Assembly: GCA_009760855.2 (NCBI GenBank)
Contig: WPIO01000008.1
Span: 2,196,501 to 2,260,500, forward strand
Source: Cristatella mucedo
Taxonomy: Eukaryota > Bryozoa > Phylactolaemata > Cristatellidae
Direction of reading: 5' to 3'
DNA: 64,000 nt
Shown: positions 1-12,578 of the stretch, in pieces
Layout: each line of letters begins with the position of its first letter
How positions within the stretch are numbered: the stretch's first letter is position 1
The notes under the pieces: generated by a model
Seen by the model: only the letters and a program-made list of their open reading frames with translations
Databases searched by the model: none
What the model was told of the DNA's origin: nothing
Translations under genes and position numbers: made by a program

Positions 1-2687
1 CGATTATGTGTGCTAGAAATCGATCCTTCCTCGTTATGGGTGATTTCAACGTTCACTTACATAACTTATCTTACGCCTTCAGCACTGAATTTCGTGCATT
101 GACTGACTCATTGTCTCTTGTGGCTCATGTGCCATGGCCCTACTCACATCAAGGGTCACACACTCAACCAGATTTTCTCATACAACTGCACTTTGTCATC
201 ACCAATTATTACCAAATCCTGCTTATCTGACTACATGCAGATCTCATTCAATCTACAGTGTGTGCCCACCTCCTCCTCTAAGATAATCTGTGAATCGCAA
301 AACCTCAAGACCCTTGACATCGATGCTGTCCATGAGAGAATATCTGCTTTGCGTCTGCTGCTCAGTCCTTCCTCCGATATGTCATCATTGGTAGCTAGCT
401 ACAACACGACACTAACTGACACGCTCGACGAGTTTGCACATCTGACTAAGCACACTGTGCGCCCTCGCTCAGACGGCCTATGGTTTACCACAGACATTAA
501 ACTAGCCAGGTCTACTGAGCCCACGCTAGAAAAGACATACAAAAGATCAGGACTGACTGTCCATCGACAGGCATATGAGACTACTGTAGGTCGTACCAAT
601 CGATCCTAGCAAGGCCAAGTCTAGCTTCTATAGAAGCATTGTTGAATCACATATGCACAATCCAAAAATGCTGATGTCGAAGATCAACCATCTCCTCAAC
701 CGGTCCCAGATTAGCTCCTTACCTGATGATACTTGTGATGATCTAGCCGATCGCTTTTCTCGATTCTTTGTGCATAAGATAGACAAGATCAAGGAGTTCA
801 TCCCTGCGATGACAACATCCCCATTGAATGCTGTTCCCCAATTCCTGGCTGCACCTTAATGTCTTTATGTAAGCAGGTCACTAGTGATCTAGTCCTGAAT
901 TTCATATCCCAATCAAAGAAGACAACAAGTCCTCTGGACCATATTCCCACTGTCCTGCTCCAACGTTCCATTGATCTGCTGCTGCCATGCATAACTAACA
1001 TCATTAATATGTCATTAGCCTCAGGTCATGTCCCAGCACCTTTCAAAAAAGCTGTAGTCAGGCCACTTTTCAAGAAAGCCACACTAGACCAAGAGAACTT
1101 GAGTAACTACCGCCCAGCCTCCGCTGTACTATTTCTATCAAAGACACTAGAACGGGTCGTGGCCGACCAGCTGAACTCATATCTATAAACCTCAAACCTT
1201 GCTGGTAAGTTCCAATATGGCTTTAGAGCTAATCCCTCCACAGAGTCAGCATTGCTTAGGGTGTACAACGACCTACTTAGGAATGCAGACATAGGTAGAG
1301 TGTCTCTACTTAGTTTGCTCGATCTTTCGGCAGCTTTTGATACTATCGATCATGAAATGCTTCTAGAGCGCCTCTCATCTCGCCTGGGCATCACTGGCAC
1401 TGCTCTCTGCAATGGTTCAGGTCCTATCTCAGTGGAAGACTCCAGAGTATTGACGTGAATGGACAAAGATCGTCCGAGGTACCTCTAAAATATGGGGTAC
1501 CTCAGGGCTCAGTGCTAGGTCCGGTTCTTTTCATGGTTTATACTCTGCCTCTTGCTGATATGATTGCCAAGCACAATCTAGGCATTCACTTCTATGCGGA
1601 TGACACTCAGTTGTAACTTTGCTCTGATCTCTCCCAGCGTTCGAGCACCTCGAATTCTCTCAACTCACTTGCTGCATGTATTGATGCCATTCACGTATAA
1701 ATGGCAGCAAATTTTCTTAAATTGAATGATGGTAAAACCAACTTACTAGTTGTGGGCTAACCAAGTGCGATTCAGGAATGGGAAAGGCTGACCTCAAAAT
1801 TGGCTCTGCCAGCATATCTCCCGTTGAGACAGCTCGAAATCTAGGTGTCATTTTCGAAAGTGACCTTCCGTTAGACGACCACATCAGCTCCACAATCAAA
1901 TCTGCCTATTTTCAGCTACATAACATTGCTAAAATTCGGGCTTGTTTAGATAAGGATACCACGTCCAAGTTGGTCCATGCATTTGTGACATCCCGCCTCG
2001 ACTTTTGTAACTCACTGCTTGCTTGCCTACCAGCATGTGCGATCAGGCGATTGCAGCTAGTGCAAAACTCGGCAGCTAGGCTTGTCTGTCGCGAGCGTGG
2101 CAGTAGCCACATTACTCCACTTCTCTCCGACCTGCACTGGCTACCAGTCAAGCAATGGATTGACTTCAAGGTTTTGTCGCTCACTTTTAGGTCCCTTCAT
2201 TCAATGGCTCCAACCTATCTCTCAGATCTACTACCCCATCAGGCCAAGCATCGTACCACACGCTTTTCGGAATCTAACAGTTTACCAATACCTCGTACAA
2301 ACCTCAAATCCTTTGGAGACCGTGCATTTAGTTCGTATGCTACCAAAGCCCGAAACTCACTCCCGACTTGCGTCAGAAATTCCCTGACTTGACCGCATTT
2401 AAAAAGAACTTGAAAACACACATATTTAGGACAGCATTTAGTGGGTCCCTGTGATTCGTCCTTGATGTGCTTATGCGTGCTGACACTGTGCATGCTGCCA
2501 CTTACCACACTTGCACGCTGATCCTGTGCATGTCACCCCTAACCATGTTATTAATTTTGTTTGTTTTTCAAGCATGATTTTACTCACCATTCAATTGCAT
2601 TTCACTTTGCAGCAAATGTAAAGCGTCTAGAAAAAGACTGAGTTCTCTGAGGGGGGTTTATCAAGTGCATCATTATTACTATTATTT
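1..2687 (+). mobile_element. L2/CR1-like LINE (L2-A), degenerate, cut by window edge
   Basis: This is a broken non-LTR retrotransposon on the plus strand. The left edge still encodes part of the apurinic-type endonuclease (VMGDFNVH near 36-60). The reverse transcriptase follows from about 860 to 2450 in shifting frames, with recognisable pieces [47 protein letters not shown] and FYADDTQL. Many stops and frameshifts (for example just after DDTQL near 1614) make it a pseudogene. The 3' UTR ends at 2620-2687 with the family tail: AAGCGTC stem-loop, then ATTATT repeats. It shares a 2-nt insertion near 1410 with the copy at 43.95-45.01 kb. Family assignment to L2/CR1 rests on RT motif style and the hairpin plus (ATT)n tail. 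Confidence 0.9.
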
Positions 2688-3777
2688 AAAAGCGCACGTT
2701 GCATATTAGTAGAAACATCGACTGTCTGCGGGAATTCAAAGAGAGCCGCCGTTGCAGGCTTGCAAGCTGTAACGGACGTCGATCGTCGTGCCGTGTCAAT
2801 CACTACGAATGACAGAAAACCGCATTCTGTACTATGATGTGCACTGCGATGCACAACTTGATAACAGTGCGGCGCGCGCGACAAGCTAGTTGACAATGAA
2901 GAGGTTACTTGCGTTCTTCAGATTTTTTCGGCCTCCAATTGCCGGAGAAGTCGCCCGTGCGGCTCTTGCGACTGCGTTCAAGAACACGCACTGCTTATCC
3001 GAGCTTTTCAGTTAACTTACGCGAAGACTGGGAGCTTTTCGAGGACCTCGTTCAAAAATGAGCACGTGAGAATGAGTACTCTAGAGAATGATCTAAGAGC
3101 ACCTGATTCAAGGCACGCTCCGCTGCCGCTGGCGAAACGATGGAGTCGTAAGGACCGAAAAGAAAAGCGCTCAGACATAGCAGGCCATGATGGCGAACGG
3201 TGTTTCAAGCCGCCGGGTAAGATTTAGGATGAAACGGTAGCATGCGTTTTACCCAAAAATGCGCGAGGTTGAACCTTAAATCAAGTCGGAAAGTGTTGTC
3301 GAGCGATCACGATTTCTCTGCACACGCTCTCCTACATAGTACCTTAGCGGGCTGGCTATCTGCGTGCGTGCGCAGATTAAATTAATTTTAAATCTTTCAA
3401 GCGAAAGCCACTTCAGAACCGCTCATGGTGCATCATTTCCAACGCTCTCCGGACTCAGACTTCCGGTGCAAGCATGCTCGGGATGCATGAGAAAGGCGAG
3501 CCCCTGCAACAGAACTTGGATAACTTGGGTAGCTGCCTTATAGACTGAACAAGTGATGCCTTTGCCTGCTTAGCCATCGTCGGCAGAGACCGCCGTGCGT
3601 CTGTTCAAAAATGCACTCGAGCGAGCCCAGCGAAATGGTGCATTACGGATTTGCATTGCCTGGTTTTCCATCAACAGCTTGTTGTCCTACCAGCTTTGTG
3701 AGTTCTTTAAACGCTATGGTGCTGCTAGTTCAAAGCAAGCACAGCGCTTCTATAGCTGCAGGAAGACCCTTATGGTA
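2688..3777. other. Unassigned stretch
   Basis: No reading frame with a recognisable product, no clear repeat and no convincing splice-linked exon set was found on either strand. Short open frames here look random. Confidence 0.4.
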
Positions 3778-3833
3778 TAATAATAATAATAATGCACTTG
3801 ATAAAGCGCCCTCAGAGAACTCAATCTCTATCT
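3778..3833 (-). repeat. L2-A 3' tail fragment
   Basis: The stretch reads (AAT)n, then GCACTTGATAAAGCGCC, then CTCAGAGAACTCAATCTC, which is the reverse complement of the L2-A terminal stem-loop and ATT tail. It is an extreme 5'-truncated insertion of about 55 bp. Confidence 0.85.
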
Positions 3834-5482
3834 GCGTTACTAGACCACCACCGATGGCCGAACAGCAGTTCCTGAACGCGTTTTATGTTTTTTCCCCATC
3901 GGCATGCATACAGCCTTACCAGGAAGCGGCCGCTTTGCTTTTTAAATGACTCCAAACTGCGCTTACGCCAACGTTCATTGATTCCAGAATTATAGTACTC
4001 AGTGACGTATTCAGGATTTTCATCGGGGGGGGGGCAAGACCTGCAGCAATGTTTTAGGGAAAGATACGTAAGATTTTCATTAGGGGCGGGGCTAGACCTG
4101 GCATTAATGAAACATTATAGTGCTTAGGAATTTTTTATTCGATACGAACTCGTTAGTTGCTCGCCGAGTAGAATTAAGACGTAATATCGTAGTTGGTAGC
4201 GGTCGGGGGCTCGTATTGAATAGGGGGTGGCCCGGGTCGCTGTCGAGCTGTAGAATGGGCGATTGCTCCCTCTGTTCCTTGGCTCCGCTACAGGCAGTAC
4301 AATTTGAATGTTTCAAGATGAGTGAACCGTACAAACTTAGCCAATAGACATGCCCGTACGCGCGAACCCTTTTTCCGGCAATGCGACTCGCGATCGAGTG
4401 TGTAGCTGCGACGTCACTGAGTGTCTGCTGCTGAAGGAACGCCCTCTGCCCTGCCCACCAGGTCTTAATCGAACCACCCAACAATCTTAACCCAACAAGG
4501 ATCTCGCATGCAGGTTCTATAACTTCAAAATCCGAGTAAAAATAATAAATAATACACATGTGTATAGCGCGCTACTTTCCAGGCCGTGACGAAGATAGAT
4601 CCTTGGGCGGAAATCGAGCACTAGGTCCCAGTGCAGCTGTTTCTACTCGAGCCCTCGAGCTTAATTGAGCAAAACCCTGCAAATTCGATGTGACTTGCAT
4701 CGCTTGGCCGTTGTAGCCAGCCGTGTGTACGCGCGATCAGGTCCCGCACAACTCTCGCGGCACATTCTCACTGCCGTCGCGTAGCCTAACGAAGCACGTG
4801 CAGCAAAGCGAAGGCACGTCAAAAAGGCATTTGCGCGTGGCTCAGTCTTTATTGCTCCGAGCTCTCAATTAGGCAGCCATTCCTCCACTGCAAGTGCGTT
4901 GCTATGTTGCCAAGGCAACTGCAGGAGCAAAAGCAAGCTCGGCCGCGGGGGCAAGTTCAGCAGCGTCGAGTTCAGCAGCCGCGAGTGACGATCGATTCAC
5001 CTTCACCGTTTCAATCCGGTTCAAGCTGGCGAAGCTCGGGCACGCGCGTCTAGAGCTAGTCTTAAATGTATAAAAGAAATCTTGTATAAAAAAAAATTGC
5101 GGCAGCACTTTTCGGATTTGTGGAAGCAAGCTCGCCAGTGTACCGGCAGCAGCTGCGGTGAACAGTAGCAAACATGGCGCCAACAATAACAGGATATACC
5201 GCCGCAGGGCGTTTCGGCATGCAGCGGCTGTAGTCGATCAGGCCGTCGTCTGCCAGACGCTGACGCTGCCTGTCCCTGACGCTGCCCGGCTGTCGGAGCC
5301 CGGCCGCCAGTGCTCGTTCAAACTGCACAAACGACCCGAGATTCCGGCCGCCGGCGACTGATGAAGCAGTTGATGATCTCGCTGGCGCCAGCAGTTCAGC
5401 ACGGGCAGTAAGTCGAAGCCGGAAAAGAGGAGGTCCCGGCCGACGGCGACCGCCTTTGGGCAGCAGACGGCGCTGCTCGCCG
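3834..5482. other. Unassigned stretch, probable 3' flank of the gene at 5483-11858
   Basis: No gene is recognised. Two diverged copies of a GATTTTCAT + G-rich + CAAGACCTG/CTAGACCTGG motif lie at about 4014-4050 and 4073-4105, a small local duplication. A minus-strand AATAAA (TTTATT at 4848-4853) lies about 630 nt downstream of the stop codon at 5483 and is a candidate poly(A) signal for that gene. Confidence 0.35.
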
Positions 5483-8400
5483 TCAAACAGCCGCCCGAGC
5501 GTTCTTTCGGAGCTCCATCACGGCCATTTTTTCCAGTTGATGTCTTTGGTGAAGCATCTGCAGGTCGGCGTCGCCGAGCTTTGACAGGGGCGTCAAGGCG
5601 GCGGCCAGTGGCGCCCTCTCGCGTTCGCCGGGCAGAGCAGAGCTCTTCGAGTCGCTCGGAGCGCCGCCGCCCGCAGCGGAGGAGGGCGCTGGCGAGTCGC
5701 TCGCTCTCGGGTGAGCGACCTTCACTTTGGGCTTCGGTACGGATTTGGCGTACTCTATCGCCTGAAACGGCCCAACCGCGCGAGCGTGTTGTATGTCTCA
5801 TCGGTCGCAAAGCGACGCCAGCGAACAGACGCACACCGTAGTTTCCCTTGGCGTCGTCCGTCTGTTCGCCGATAGATAGTTTTGATAGAGGCGTCGGCCT
5901 GGACAGGAGCTTTCGCACCGTTCGCAGCCCGAGCAACAGTTTCCGAAACAGCCCGTACGAACCCGACGCCTTTCGCTGGCCGCGGCGGCGTCGGCCAGCG
6001 AAAGCTGAAGCTGAAGCTCTCGGATCGCCAGTCTCAACGAGAAACGGAGCAGCAAACCAGCAGCAGCAGCAGCTCGGTCGATCTGCGCCCGCAGGCATTG
6101 GCGGTCGTACGCAAATCGGATCGACCAATCGCACGAGCGACGTGGCGTCCGCAGTCGGAAGTCTCCCAGGCACGAAAGAAAGCCAGACGAAAGATGGCGA
6201 AGACTTCGTTTGGCAACTAATGGAGCTTACAAGTCGCGAGGGGAAGTCGGCTCACGACCGCCCGAGACTAAATCTAGCCAACAGCCTAGCCTTCGGTCCG
6301 TCGCTGGCGAAGTGGTCTGTGGCTGGCTCGCGAAGCAGCTGCATTCGCAGCAGCGGTTCGCCGCCTCCGGAAACTTTTCGCCAATATTAATTAGCTTGTA
6401 TAGCTTCTTATAAAAAAAAACTTTTTATTTTTAATAAAACCTTATTTTTTAGTAAGCTAAAAATTCACCAAGCTATGGGTGGCTATCTCGAAAAGTCTCT
6501 GGCATTTTTGCATGTTCAGCATTAGCGTACACTGTTGCATGCTGCCACTAATCATACTTGCATGCTGACCCTGTGCACGTCACCCTTTTCCAGGTTATTC
6601 ATGTTGTTTATCAAGCACGGTACCACTCACCATTCGATCGTGTTTCCTTTGCAGCAAATGTAAAGCGCCTAGAAAGAGATTGAGTTCTCTGAGGGCGCTT
6701 TATCAAGTGCATTATTATTATTATTTTTATCTAGAGGGGCGGGCTGAAGACCCACTTCCATCAGCGGAGCTCGAGAGCCCGCAGTATGACGTCAGCTCCG
6801 GTCAGGTACCGCTTCCGGCCGCCAATGACGAGCGCCGGCGCTCCTTTTGAAGGGTACACGGGCGGGCGCCCATGATTGATTGTCAGCAAGTTTCCGCCTA
6901 AGTCGCAGCAGCGTGAGCGAGAGCTCTCCGAGTAAATACCGCCATTGTCAGCCAGAAAGCTTCCGCGAGCGCGCGTCAGGCGGAAGGCGCACTTTCACAG
7001 GCTTCGATCGCTGGCCGGCAGTGCAGGATATGCACATACTATACGCCGTCCACTCGACGAGTCTCGAGGCCGCGGCCTGCAGCAGGTAGCCCCCTCCCCC
7101 TATATAGAGCCAGGATGTATGCACGGCGGTCCTTTTTATACAGAGGCAGCCAATCGCCAGGCGGCCAGTCGAGCGCGGCAAGCCGGCCAGCGCACATCGG
7201 ACGGTCGAGGGGCGCGGCTAGGGGGGGAGGTCACGCCTCCTCCGACAGTCTCCTCCCTCCTGCCTCGCCCGAGAGCGAGGCTAGCGACCGCGACGCTCGT
7301 CGGAGGCGCGGCCGTCGCTCACCGCTTGTCGCCTGCTGAGCAAGTCGTCGGACTCCGCTCGTCCGGACTCTCCTGTCTCCCCGTCGGCGGCGGCGGCGGC
7401 ATCGTCGGAACGCTGCTGACGCTGCTGCTGCTTGGCGGCTTGCTTCTGCGTCTGGCCGGCTGCTGCGAGCCTCTGCTGCTCCACCGCCTGCTTGGCGTAC
7501 TGCAGCTGGCGCAGCCTCTTCTCGTTCTACAGCGACGACGAGGGCGCGTCACCGCCGCCCGCCGCCGAGGGAGGGCCGACGAGCTAGCCGCCAAGTGCCG
7601 GGCGGAAGCAAACGTGCGGGATGAGATGCACGGCGAGCGAAGCAATGCAGCTGGTCGCAGCCCCTCGTTCTCGTTCTACAGCGACGAGGCTAGAGGAGCT
7701 GCGACACCGCGGCGAAGCCAGAATTGAACCTACAAGAAGAGGCTAGAAGCCGATCTCACCAGAGGCAACCAATGGTAGACATATATTTTAATTAAGGTCT
7801 TTTAATTCAGCTTCATTTAATGTCTGGCAACCAGCTACCTAAAGCAGCGTTTACACGGCGAGTCTCGCTTCCTTCCTGCTTCTGTCCAACTTTAGTCTTC
7901 GGTGTATACGTCACCAAGTCAGGGGCGGTCCAAGACTCTGGGAAGACTTGGCGAAAACTCGTAAGCTAAACGCGATTCTGCTTCTTGGCAAGAATTGCGA
8001 AAGACTGAGCGAAAGACCAATCAGAGGTGCCGTCAAGGGGAAGGCCATCTTCATTGCTTTGAAAAGTATGGCGGATGACTCGACCGCCGAAATCGTCGAT
8101 GCGTTCCTGAAGAATCCTTGCTTTTGGGACACTACGAGCTCGTCATATAAGAATCAGATAATGAGGTGCGATAAGCGAAATCGTGGAAAGTTAAAATTCG
8201 CCGGGACGTGCCTCGTCGAGAGTCGTTTCTTACCTCCCACAAAAGCAATTTTCCCAGGATCACTCCACGAGCGGAGTAAGTAGGAAGCAAAGTAAATTCA
8301 TTAATAGAATTTTATTTGTTTCGCGCTCTAAGAGAACTGAATATCTACCAATGCACTTCACACATGCCACAGTGCTCGAGCCTAAGATCTCGGTCGCAAA

Positions 8401-11400
8401 GGCGAGCACCTTAACAGGGTGCAAGACCTAAATAGCCGTGTAACCTTCCTACAAGTAGAGGACCGTGTAAAATTCCTCCAATTACTAAGAGCGAAGTAGG
8501 ACAGAGGCAAGAGAGAAGCAAGGCTTCTCGTATAAACGCGCCTCCGCACAGCCGTTCGGGTTGGTTCGGGGTAAAGGGGCTCATAGGCCCTCCCAATGCG
8601 CATGTGCTCTCGTTCTAGTGACTTCCGGAAATGCCTCGCGGATAATTTTCTTTTCATAAAGGTGGAGTGGAGCGATAGTAAGTGACGGAGCCATAGCGAG
8701 GCGGAAGTCCCGTCGGTCCTCACTCCCCGCCCAACCAGTCGGCAGATTCGGGCTGCTGCTAAAAGGGTACCGATTCCAGTTCGACCAGTCGTCACGACCG
8801 AAACCCCAAGCGATGGTCGCACACGTCTACAATCTTTTTTTAGGCCATCGATCGCTGGCGTATCAATAGGGCGGCGAGCGGCACGCACGGCGGCGGCGAG
8901 CGGCAGCGCCGCGCGCCTGCCGCACCTGCCGCCGCCTCCCGCTCGTCGCTTTTTCTCCTCGCGCTCGTCGCTGGCCGAGCGCGAGGAGAAAAAGAATACA
9001 ATTCTGCTCCTCTTTGCAGCAGCCGCCTGCAGCCGCCGAGAACCTGCCGCTGGCGCTTGCCGCGAGGCGCCGCCGCCACTGCGGCCCTCAAGTCGCGGCG
9101 GCCGCCGCCGCCGCCGCACGCACGCACGCACGCACCTTCTCGCGAAGCGTCGCCGGATCGAGGGACGGGCCGAGGCCGCCGAGCTTGACCTCCTTCTCCA
9201 GTTTCTTGTAGTCGCTCAGGGTGTAGGCGGTGTACGTCGGGTTCTCCGCGCGAAGCCTCTCCCTGTCGCGCTGCTGCGCGTACTGCTGCGTGTAACTGCC
9301 GCCGCCGCCGTCGATCGCCGCCGGAGCGGTCCGTATCGGCGGCACCGTCGAGTAGTGACCGAGTCGGGCAGGCGGCTCAGCGTGCGTTTGCGACAGACGC
9401 TGCGGTGGCGACTGTGGCGCGTCGCCCGACCACGCCGCTGCCGCTCTCTCAAACGGTCGCTGATCGCCCGTCGAGCGCGCGTCCAAGTCGGGCAAGCTGC
9501 GGTAGTCGGCGCCGTACGGCGGCGCTGCACCCTGCAGCAGCAGCAGCAGCAGCGATGTGCGGACCCACGCGCATCTCAACCGCAGGCGGCACCGCGTTCT
9601 TTTGCCGCCGCCACGCGCGGACCTCTAGCAGCGGCAGAGGCGGGCACCGCGACTGCTACTAACCCTTCGCTCACAGATAGGACGCTATTTTGCAATTGGG
9701 GCGCATCGCGCCGCGGTCGCGTCGCACCTAGCAGCGGGGGCGGGGCGGAGAGAGGAGAGGCAGGCGACGCTGTAACAGCAACTAAGGTTGAGCGACCTAC
9801 CTGGCCGACTGGTATGGCGACGTGAGGTGCAGGTCCGTGCAGGTACGCCGCTCCAGCGGGTGGGCGTCCGGCGGTGGCAGCCACGAACGGTCCGAAGTCG
9901 GGGGCATAGGGTTGCGCAAACGCCGGATGGAACGCCGGTCGGACGGGCTGGTAGGGCACGAAGCCAGCGTACGGGTGAACGAAACCGCCGCCATAGGCGG
10001 GCGCGAACGGCAGCGGCGGCTGATAGAAAGTCAACGGTGGAGGCGGCATCCGCTGCCCTTCGGCGTAGGCCGCCGCCGGCCAGCCGCCGCCGCCGTCCGC
10101 CGGCCAATGCTGCGCCGTACGCTCGTCGTACGGCGCTGCATCGTAGGCCGCCGTAGCTGCCACGTCTGCCTTTGCCGTCGCGGCAGAGGCCTGATGTGGC
10201 GCGCCGACGTAGGCGGCTGCGCCGCCGCCAGCAATGGGCGGGCCTCGTCCGCCGGCAGCGGCGTCGGCAGCGCCGGATAGCGGCTGCACGAAGTGCGGCG
10301 GCCGATGGATGTTGGAATCGCTGGACCGCCGATGCAGCTTGCCCTCGATCGCCGCCATAGCAGCCGCTGGCGGTCCGCCGCCATGGCCGCCGCCAGAGCC
10401 GCCGCCGCCGCGGGCGTTCTTCGGCCCCTTGGAGGCTGACAGACCGCTGGCGCGCTGCCGCCACAGCTCTTCCGCTTGCTCGTCGTCCATAGCGGCGGCG
10501 GCGGCCGAGGCGGCGGCGAAGTTGACGTCGTCGGCCGAAGCGGCTTTCTTTCGCGGCATTCTCATGCCGGGCGCCAGGTCCTTGAGCATTTCCGACACCT
10601 CCTTCTTCTTCATGATCCTCTCGACGTACGATCCTTTCGGAGACGCGTCCTTGACCCCAAGCGCCTTGCTCTTGTTCATTTCGACAAAGTTGGGCACCGC
10701 TCGCTGAGGTTTCGGCGGCAGGTGACGGATACCCTCGCCGGCGGTCGGCGCCGACGCCGCGCCCGGCTGCCACCGCTCTAGACGCTCGCTCGGCGGCGCT
10801 GCTCGCTCCAGCTGCTGCTGCTGCTGCTGTCGCCGAACGACGACTGCGTCACCGCCGTCGTCGGCGCGCGGCGGCGCAGCGGCTTCGCGAAGCGCCGGCG
10901 GCGGCGGGCCGCCGTCGTCCCTGCGCGGAGCCCCGCGGTAGTCGCGCGCTCGTGCTGCGGCGTCGTGCTGCTGCTGCTGCTGCGGTGGCGGCGGCGGCGC
11001 CGCGGGCTGCTGTCTCGACTGCTGTGACGGCGGCGGCGCGTGGCGGTGGAATAGCGGAGCGGGTTCCGAGCCGCGGCCGCCGCTGACGTCACTCGCCGTC
11101 TCGGCGGCGGCGGTGGCGAAAGGTCGCGCGGCGAACTGTCGCTCGTTTTCGCCCGCCTCGCTCGCCCGCTGCGCGAGATGGAACGGTTTGGCCGCCGGCG
11201 GCGCCGCCGTCGCCGCCGCTTTCGGTCTTGCAGCCACTTCAGCAGTCGATATTGCAGCGCTGGCTGGCGGCTGCGGCGCTGCGGCCGGCGGCCGAGGCGC
11301 TGCCGCGAAAGCGAACGGGTTCGGCGGCGGATCGCTCCACGCGGCGTCGACGTCGTCCGCGCGAGGCGTGTCAAAGTCGAGCGAGTCCTCGACGGCTGCG

Positions 11401-11858
11401 TACTCGTCGTAGTTGCGGCTCTCGTCGACGCTGTCGCGCAGGTCGAGTCGGGGCACGCCGTACCGTCTGGCCGCCGCGGCCGCGGCCGTGCTTCCCGGAA
11501 CTGCAGCGGCGGCGGCGGTCGCGGCGACCACCGCCGGCGGCGGCTTGCCGCCACCGAGCAGGCGCTCGCGAAGGGCCGCCTGATACCGGGCCTCGGCCTC
11601 CAGCTCGTCCTCCTCGTCGTCGTAGTCGTCGTCGCCGCCGCCGCCGTCGAAGCCGCCGCCGCCTCCGTAGGAGGCCGCGGCGACGTCGCGCATTCGCACC
11701 GCTTGGTAGGCGGCTTGCATGGCGTTTAGCCGAGCCGTCTCCGTGTCGTCGTCAACGTCGCTGCTCACGAACTGGTAGTTGGTGTCGTCAGCCAGCAGCG
11801 GCGACTCGGACACGTACAGCCGCTTGCCGACGGCGGCGCCTTGGTGAGCCATCAGCAT
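5483..11858 (-). CDS. Four-exon gene, Ala/Pro/Gln-rich protein, possibly JHY-like
   Basis: Exons in transcription order are 11858-9801, 9531-9136, 7526-7323 and 5761-5483. They total 2937 nt: 978 codons plus stop. All introns are phase 0 with GT-AG ends (CAG|GTAGGT, AAG|GTGCGT, GCG|GTGAGC). I start at the MLMAHQ methionine. An in-frame ATG at 12038 lies upstream of a TATATA motif and is probably untranscribed. Residues 1-380 are low-complexity Ala, Gly, Pro and Gln runs around acidic patches (DDDYDDEEDELEAE). Conserved-looking blocks follow: PPKPQRAVPNFVEMNKSK (about 380-400), KGSYVERIMKKKEVSEML, then in exon 2 YTLSDYKKLEKEVKLGGLGP, in exon 3 LRQLQYAKQAVEQQ, and in exon 4 AIEYAKSVPKPKVKV and LHQRHQLEKMAVMELRKN. 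The order of a YTLxDYKxLKxEV-GLGP block, an xxQxxYAKxV helix, an EYAKxxPKPK strip and a final QRHxxEK helix recalls the JHY/C11orf63 ciliary family. That name comes from memory of the family and is tentative; the exon structure is firmer. No membrane segment is seen. Confidence 0.6.
6510..6729 (+). mobile_element. L2-A 3' end, truncated
   Basis: A 3' UTR fragment of L2-A lies in the last intron of the gene at 5483-11858, on the strand opposite to the gene. It carries the GCATGCTGCCACTAA and CTGACCCTGTGCACGTCACC blocks, the stem-loop AAAGCGCC...GGGCGCTTTA, and an ATT tail. Confidence 0.9.
6780..7280. other. GC-rich intron sequence
   Basis: This belongs to the third intron of the gene at 5483-11858. 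It is GC-rich with open frames on both strands, but none shows a family signature. Confidence 0.3.
8305..8425 (-). mobile_element. SINE-2 copy (tRNA-derived head, L2-like tail)
   Basis: Reading the minus strand, the head carries a tRNA-like stretch with GCACCCTGTTAAGGTGCTCG followed by GGCTCGAGCACTG (B-box-like). The 3' end is GTTCTCTTAGAGCGCG, resembling the L2-A stem-loop. Related copies lie at 12198-12320, 47835-47915 and 61820-61975. It lies in the second intron of the gene at 5483-11858. Confidence 0.6.
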
Positions 11859-12018
11859 CGAGCCGGTCTCTCGGCGGCGGCGGCGGAGAAAGAGTGGAGG
11901 CTGCGGCGGCGGGCGGGCGGGCGGGCCGGCGGACTTTCGACGGCTGCGCTGCCGCTCGCGGGGAGAGACGCCGCCGGCCCCCTCTGCCTGCGAAAAAAAG
12001 AGGGACGCGACTCGCGGC

Positions 12019-12031
12019 GCGAATATATACG
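12019..12031 (-). promoter_or_regulatory. Candidate TATA box for the gene at 5483-11858
   Basis: The minus strand reads GTATATATTCG about 165 nt upstream of the chosen start codon, in an otherwise very GC-rich upstream region. It is the only AT-rich TATA-like motif near the start. Its presence favours the ATG at 11858 over the one at 12038. Confidence 0.35.
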
Positions 12032-12197
12032 AGTGCACGCGCCGCCTCGCCCGTCAACTGAGCGCTCGCAGAGCGGTGAGAGACTCGCTGGTCGCTGTGT
12101 CGAGTGGCGTCGAGACGTGCTTATCCTCAAGTTCCGCAGCGCTGCCGACGCGCCCGATGCCGGAGGTTAAGAACAGTTTAAAAAAGGGTACTCCTCA

Positions 12198-12320
12198 TTT
12201 GCATGGCGCCCTAAGAGAAGTGCATCTCTATCCAGGCCCTTCATTCGCCGCCTAAGCCGCAGGTCTCGAATCCACCAACTCGGCCATTAAAAGAGCGAGC
12301 ACTAAAACCCTTTGGCCAAA
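12198..12320 (-). mobile_element. SINE-2 copy, diverged
   Basis: GCGCCCTAAGAGAAGTGCATC at the left is the reverse complement of the SINE-2/L2-like 3' end. GGTCTCGAATCC and a tRNA-like stretch follow to the right. Similar to the copy at 61820-61975 but more diverged. Confidence 0.5.
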
Positions 12321-12578
12321 GCGAGGCGGCTAGCCGCGGAGCGTAGCGCCGACAGCGCTGCTGCTCAAGAGGACGCTCGAGGGTCAAGGGTCAGATGCTT
12401 GAGGGTCAGGGGCCATTGACGCTCGAGGGTCAGGCGCTCGCGACGAGCTTGCGCTCGTCGCTTCACGTCGGCAGCGCTGTGTGCAATTAGTAAGAGTGAC
12501 GTTCGCTCGCTCGTCATCATAGAAGCAAAACCCGATTATAATGCTTATGTTTTAGTTATATATAATATCTTATCAAAA

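Noticed and set aside
4000-4419. hAT-like element bounded by CAGTGACGTA and GACGTCACTG
   Set aside because: The matching ends are only about 9 bp, there is no 8-bp duplication, and the ends also form a common palindrome.
5238-6173. 311-codon minus-strand frame
   Set aside because: It overlaps the last exon of the 5483-11858 gene in another frame, has no motif, and its Arg/Ala/Ser-rich composition is typical of a GC-rich shadow.
11859-12038. N-terminal extension of the same gene from an upstream ATG
   Set aside because: It would place translation upstream of the only TATA-like motif, and the extension is low-complexity Arg/Pro.
9355-12061. Long plus-strand and other-frame open reading frames opposite the 9801-11858 exon
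   Set aside because: High GC removes stop codons in all frames. Only the minus-strand frame joins through splice sites to downstream conserved blocks.
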